Assembly (NCBI GenBank): GCA_045586925.1
Contig: JAZNBG010000020.1
Coordinates: 1 to 56,317, forward strand
DNA length: 56,317 bases
From: SIG440 sp045586925
Lineage (GTDB): Bacteria; Bacillota; Clostridia; Monoglobales; Monoglobaceae
Direction of reading: 5' to 3'
The first letter of the stretch is position 1, and each line of letters starts with the position of its first letter. This document shows positions 55,766-56,317 of this stretch, piece after piece. The translations under genes were made by a program, and so were the position numbers. The notes beneath the pieces were generated by a model. That model made no database searches and had not been told where the DNA came from. It saw only the letters and a list, made by a program, of their open reading frames with translations.

Positions 55766-56317
55766 ATGAATGAAATTACTAAACGCACTATTGATGCATA
55801 CAAAAATTATTTGATCGAAGAAGAAAAATACTCTGTCACCATTGAAAAATATATTCGTGACATAAATACATTCGCAGAATGGTCAGACGGCAGAGAAATT
55901 ACAAAAACGCTTGTGCTTGAATACAAAAGCATGCTCACACAGCAGTATGCTCCGGCAAGTGTAAACTCTGTACTGTCTTCCCTCAACGGATACTTCAATT
56001 ACATTGAAAGATACGATCTGAAGGTTAAGAATTTAAAAGTGCAAAGACAAATCTTCTGTCAAAGCGAAAAGGAACTTACGAAGGCTGAATATGAAAGACT
56101 ATTGAAAGCGGCAAAGAGCAAAAAGAACGAAAGGCTCTACCTCATTATGCAGACGATATGTGCCACAGGGATTCGTGTAAGTGAATTAAAATATGTCGAT
56201 GTGAATTCTGTTATGACAGGTCAGGCTCAGGTTAGGTTGAAAGGCTAAATTCGAATAATAATACTTCCACAGGAACTGTGCCAACTACTGAAAAAATATA
56301 TAAAGGAAAGGCATATC
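55766..56317 (+). pseudogene. Tyrosine recombinase (phage-type integrase), interrupted by an in-frame stop and cut by the window end
   Basis: 160 residues to a TAA at 56246-56248. The N-terminal SAM-like core-binding domain (about 1-95, TIDAYKNYLIEEEKYSVTIEKYIRDINTFAEW) is followed by the start of the catalytic domain with ICATGIRVSELKYVDV, which has the first catalytic Arg, and VRLKG. After the stop the same frame continues with IRIIILPQELCQLLKKYIKERHI, as expected for an integrase, where the usual residue after KG is Lys (AAA to TAA is one base). It is therefore a nonsense-mutated integrase. AAAAGGAG precedes the ATG. Confidence 0.85.

Noticed and set aside
1..56317. CRISPR arrays, rRNA genes and intact insertion sequences.
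   Set aside because: No regularly spaced repeat array, rRNA segment or transposase frame was seen.

Overview
The window is low-GC DNA from an anaerobic, spore-forming member of the Clostridia, probably a gut-type lineage. This rests on a forespore sigma factor fragment (sigG) next to a ylmC/ymxH-type gene, a T-box leader, ferredoxin-dependent 2-oxoacid oxidoreductase genes, a glycyl-radical enzyme with its activase, and TTGACA/TATAAT promoters with 17-bp spacers. I ran no database search, so every family name comes from reading the translated sequence.

Layout. 1-1140: end of a sugar ABC permease, two tRNA-Ser genes and a YhcH/YjgK/YiaL gene. 1155-10203: minus-strand pyrimidine operon pyrC-carB-pyrK-pyrD-pyrF-pyrE-pyrB-pyrI, with no carA. 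10263-20445: sugar-related accessory block with a beta-helix acyltransferase, a Gfo/Idh/MocA oxidoreductase, two AraC regulators, an SMP-30 lactonase, a glycyl-radical enzyme plus activase, and an (alpha/alpha)6 glycosidase. 20492-26385: T-box operon with a P-loop ATPase, a four-gene 2-oxoacid:ferredoxin oxidoreductase, ilvE and an amidohydrolase; the apparent Leu specifier suggests branched-chain substrates. 26401-28980: a promoter, a long structured leader, a 51-residue protein, a large serine recombinase, and, 26 bp past its stop, a sigG gene cut after 99 codons that still has a sigma-F-like promoter; ylmC is divergent.

29008-46268 is mostly housekeeping: pncB, a PRPP synthetase, then a long co-directional run (rluB, HI0933-type flavoprotein, nudix, zapA, U32 protein, NusG-II, Gx, maf, mreBCD, PBP2), then minD, mgsA and an NhaC antiporter. 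46373-51360: an AraC regulator divergent from uxaB-uxaA-uxaC for hexuronate catabolism. 51423-56317 is a patchwork: pnuC with a repeat-filled leader, a tRNA-Pro 3' remnant, a SWIM protein, a DUF3990/XRE toxin-antitoxin-like pair, unknown genes and a tyrosine integrase with an in-frame stop.

Two observations stand out. First, a roughly 170-nt element lies directly before the start codons of pyrE and korA (tandem copies at korA), with a 3' remnant before mreD. It is always in sense, always inside an operon, keeps its stems despite changed sequence, has a pseudoknot-like 3' end, and carries an ATG in frame exactly 12 nt before the native ATG. Second, sigG is split next to a serine recombinase with no 3' half in the window, which suggests a skin-like or invertible switch in a forespore sigma gene.
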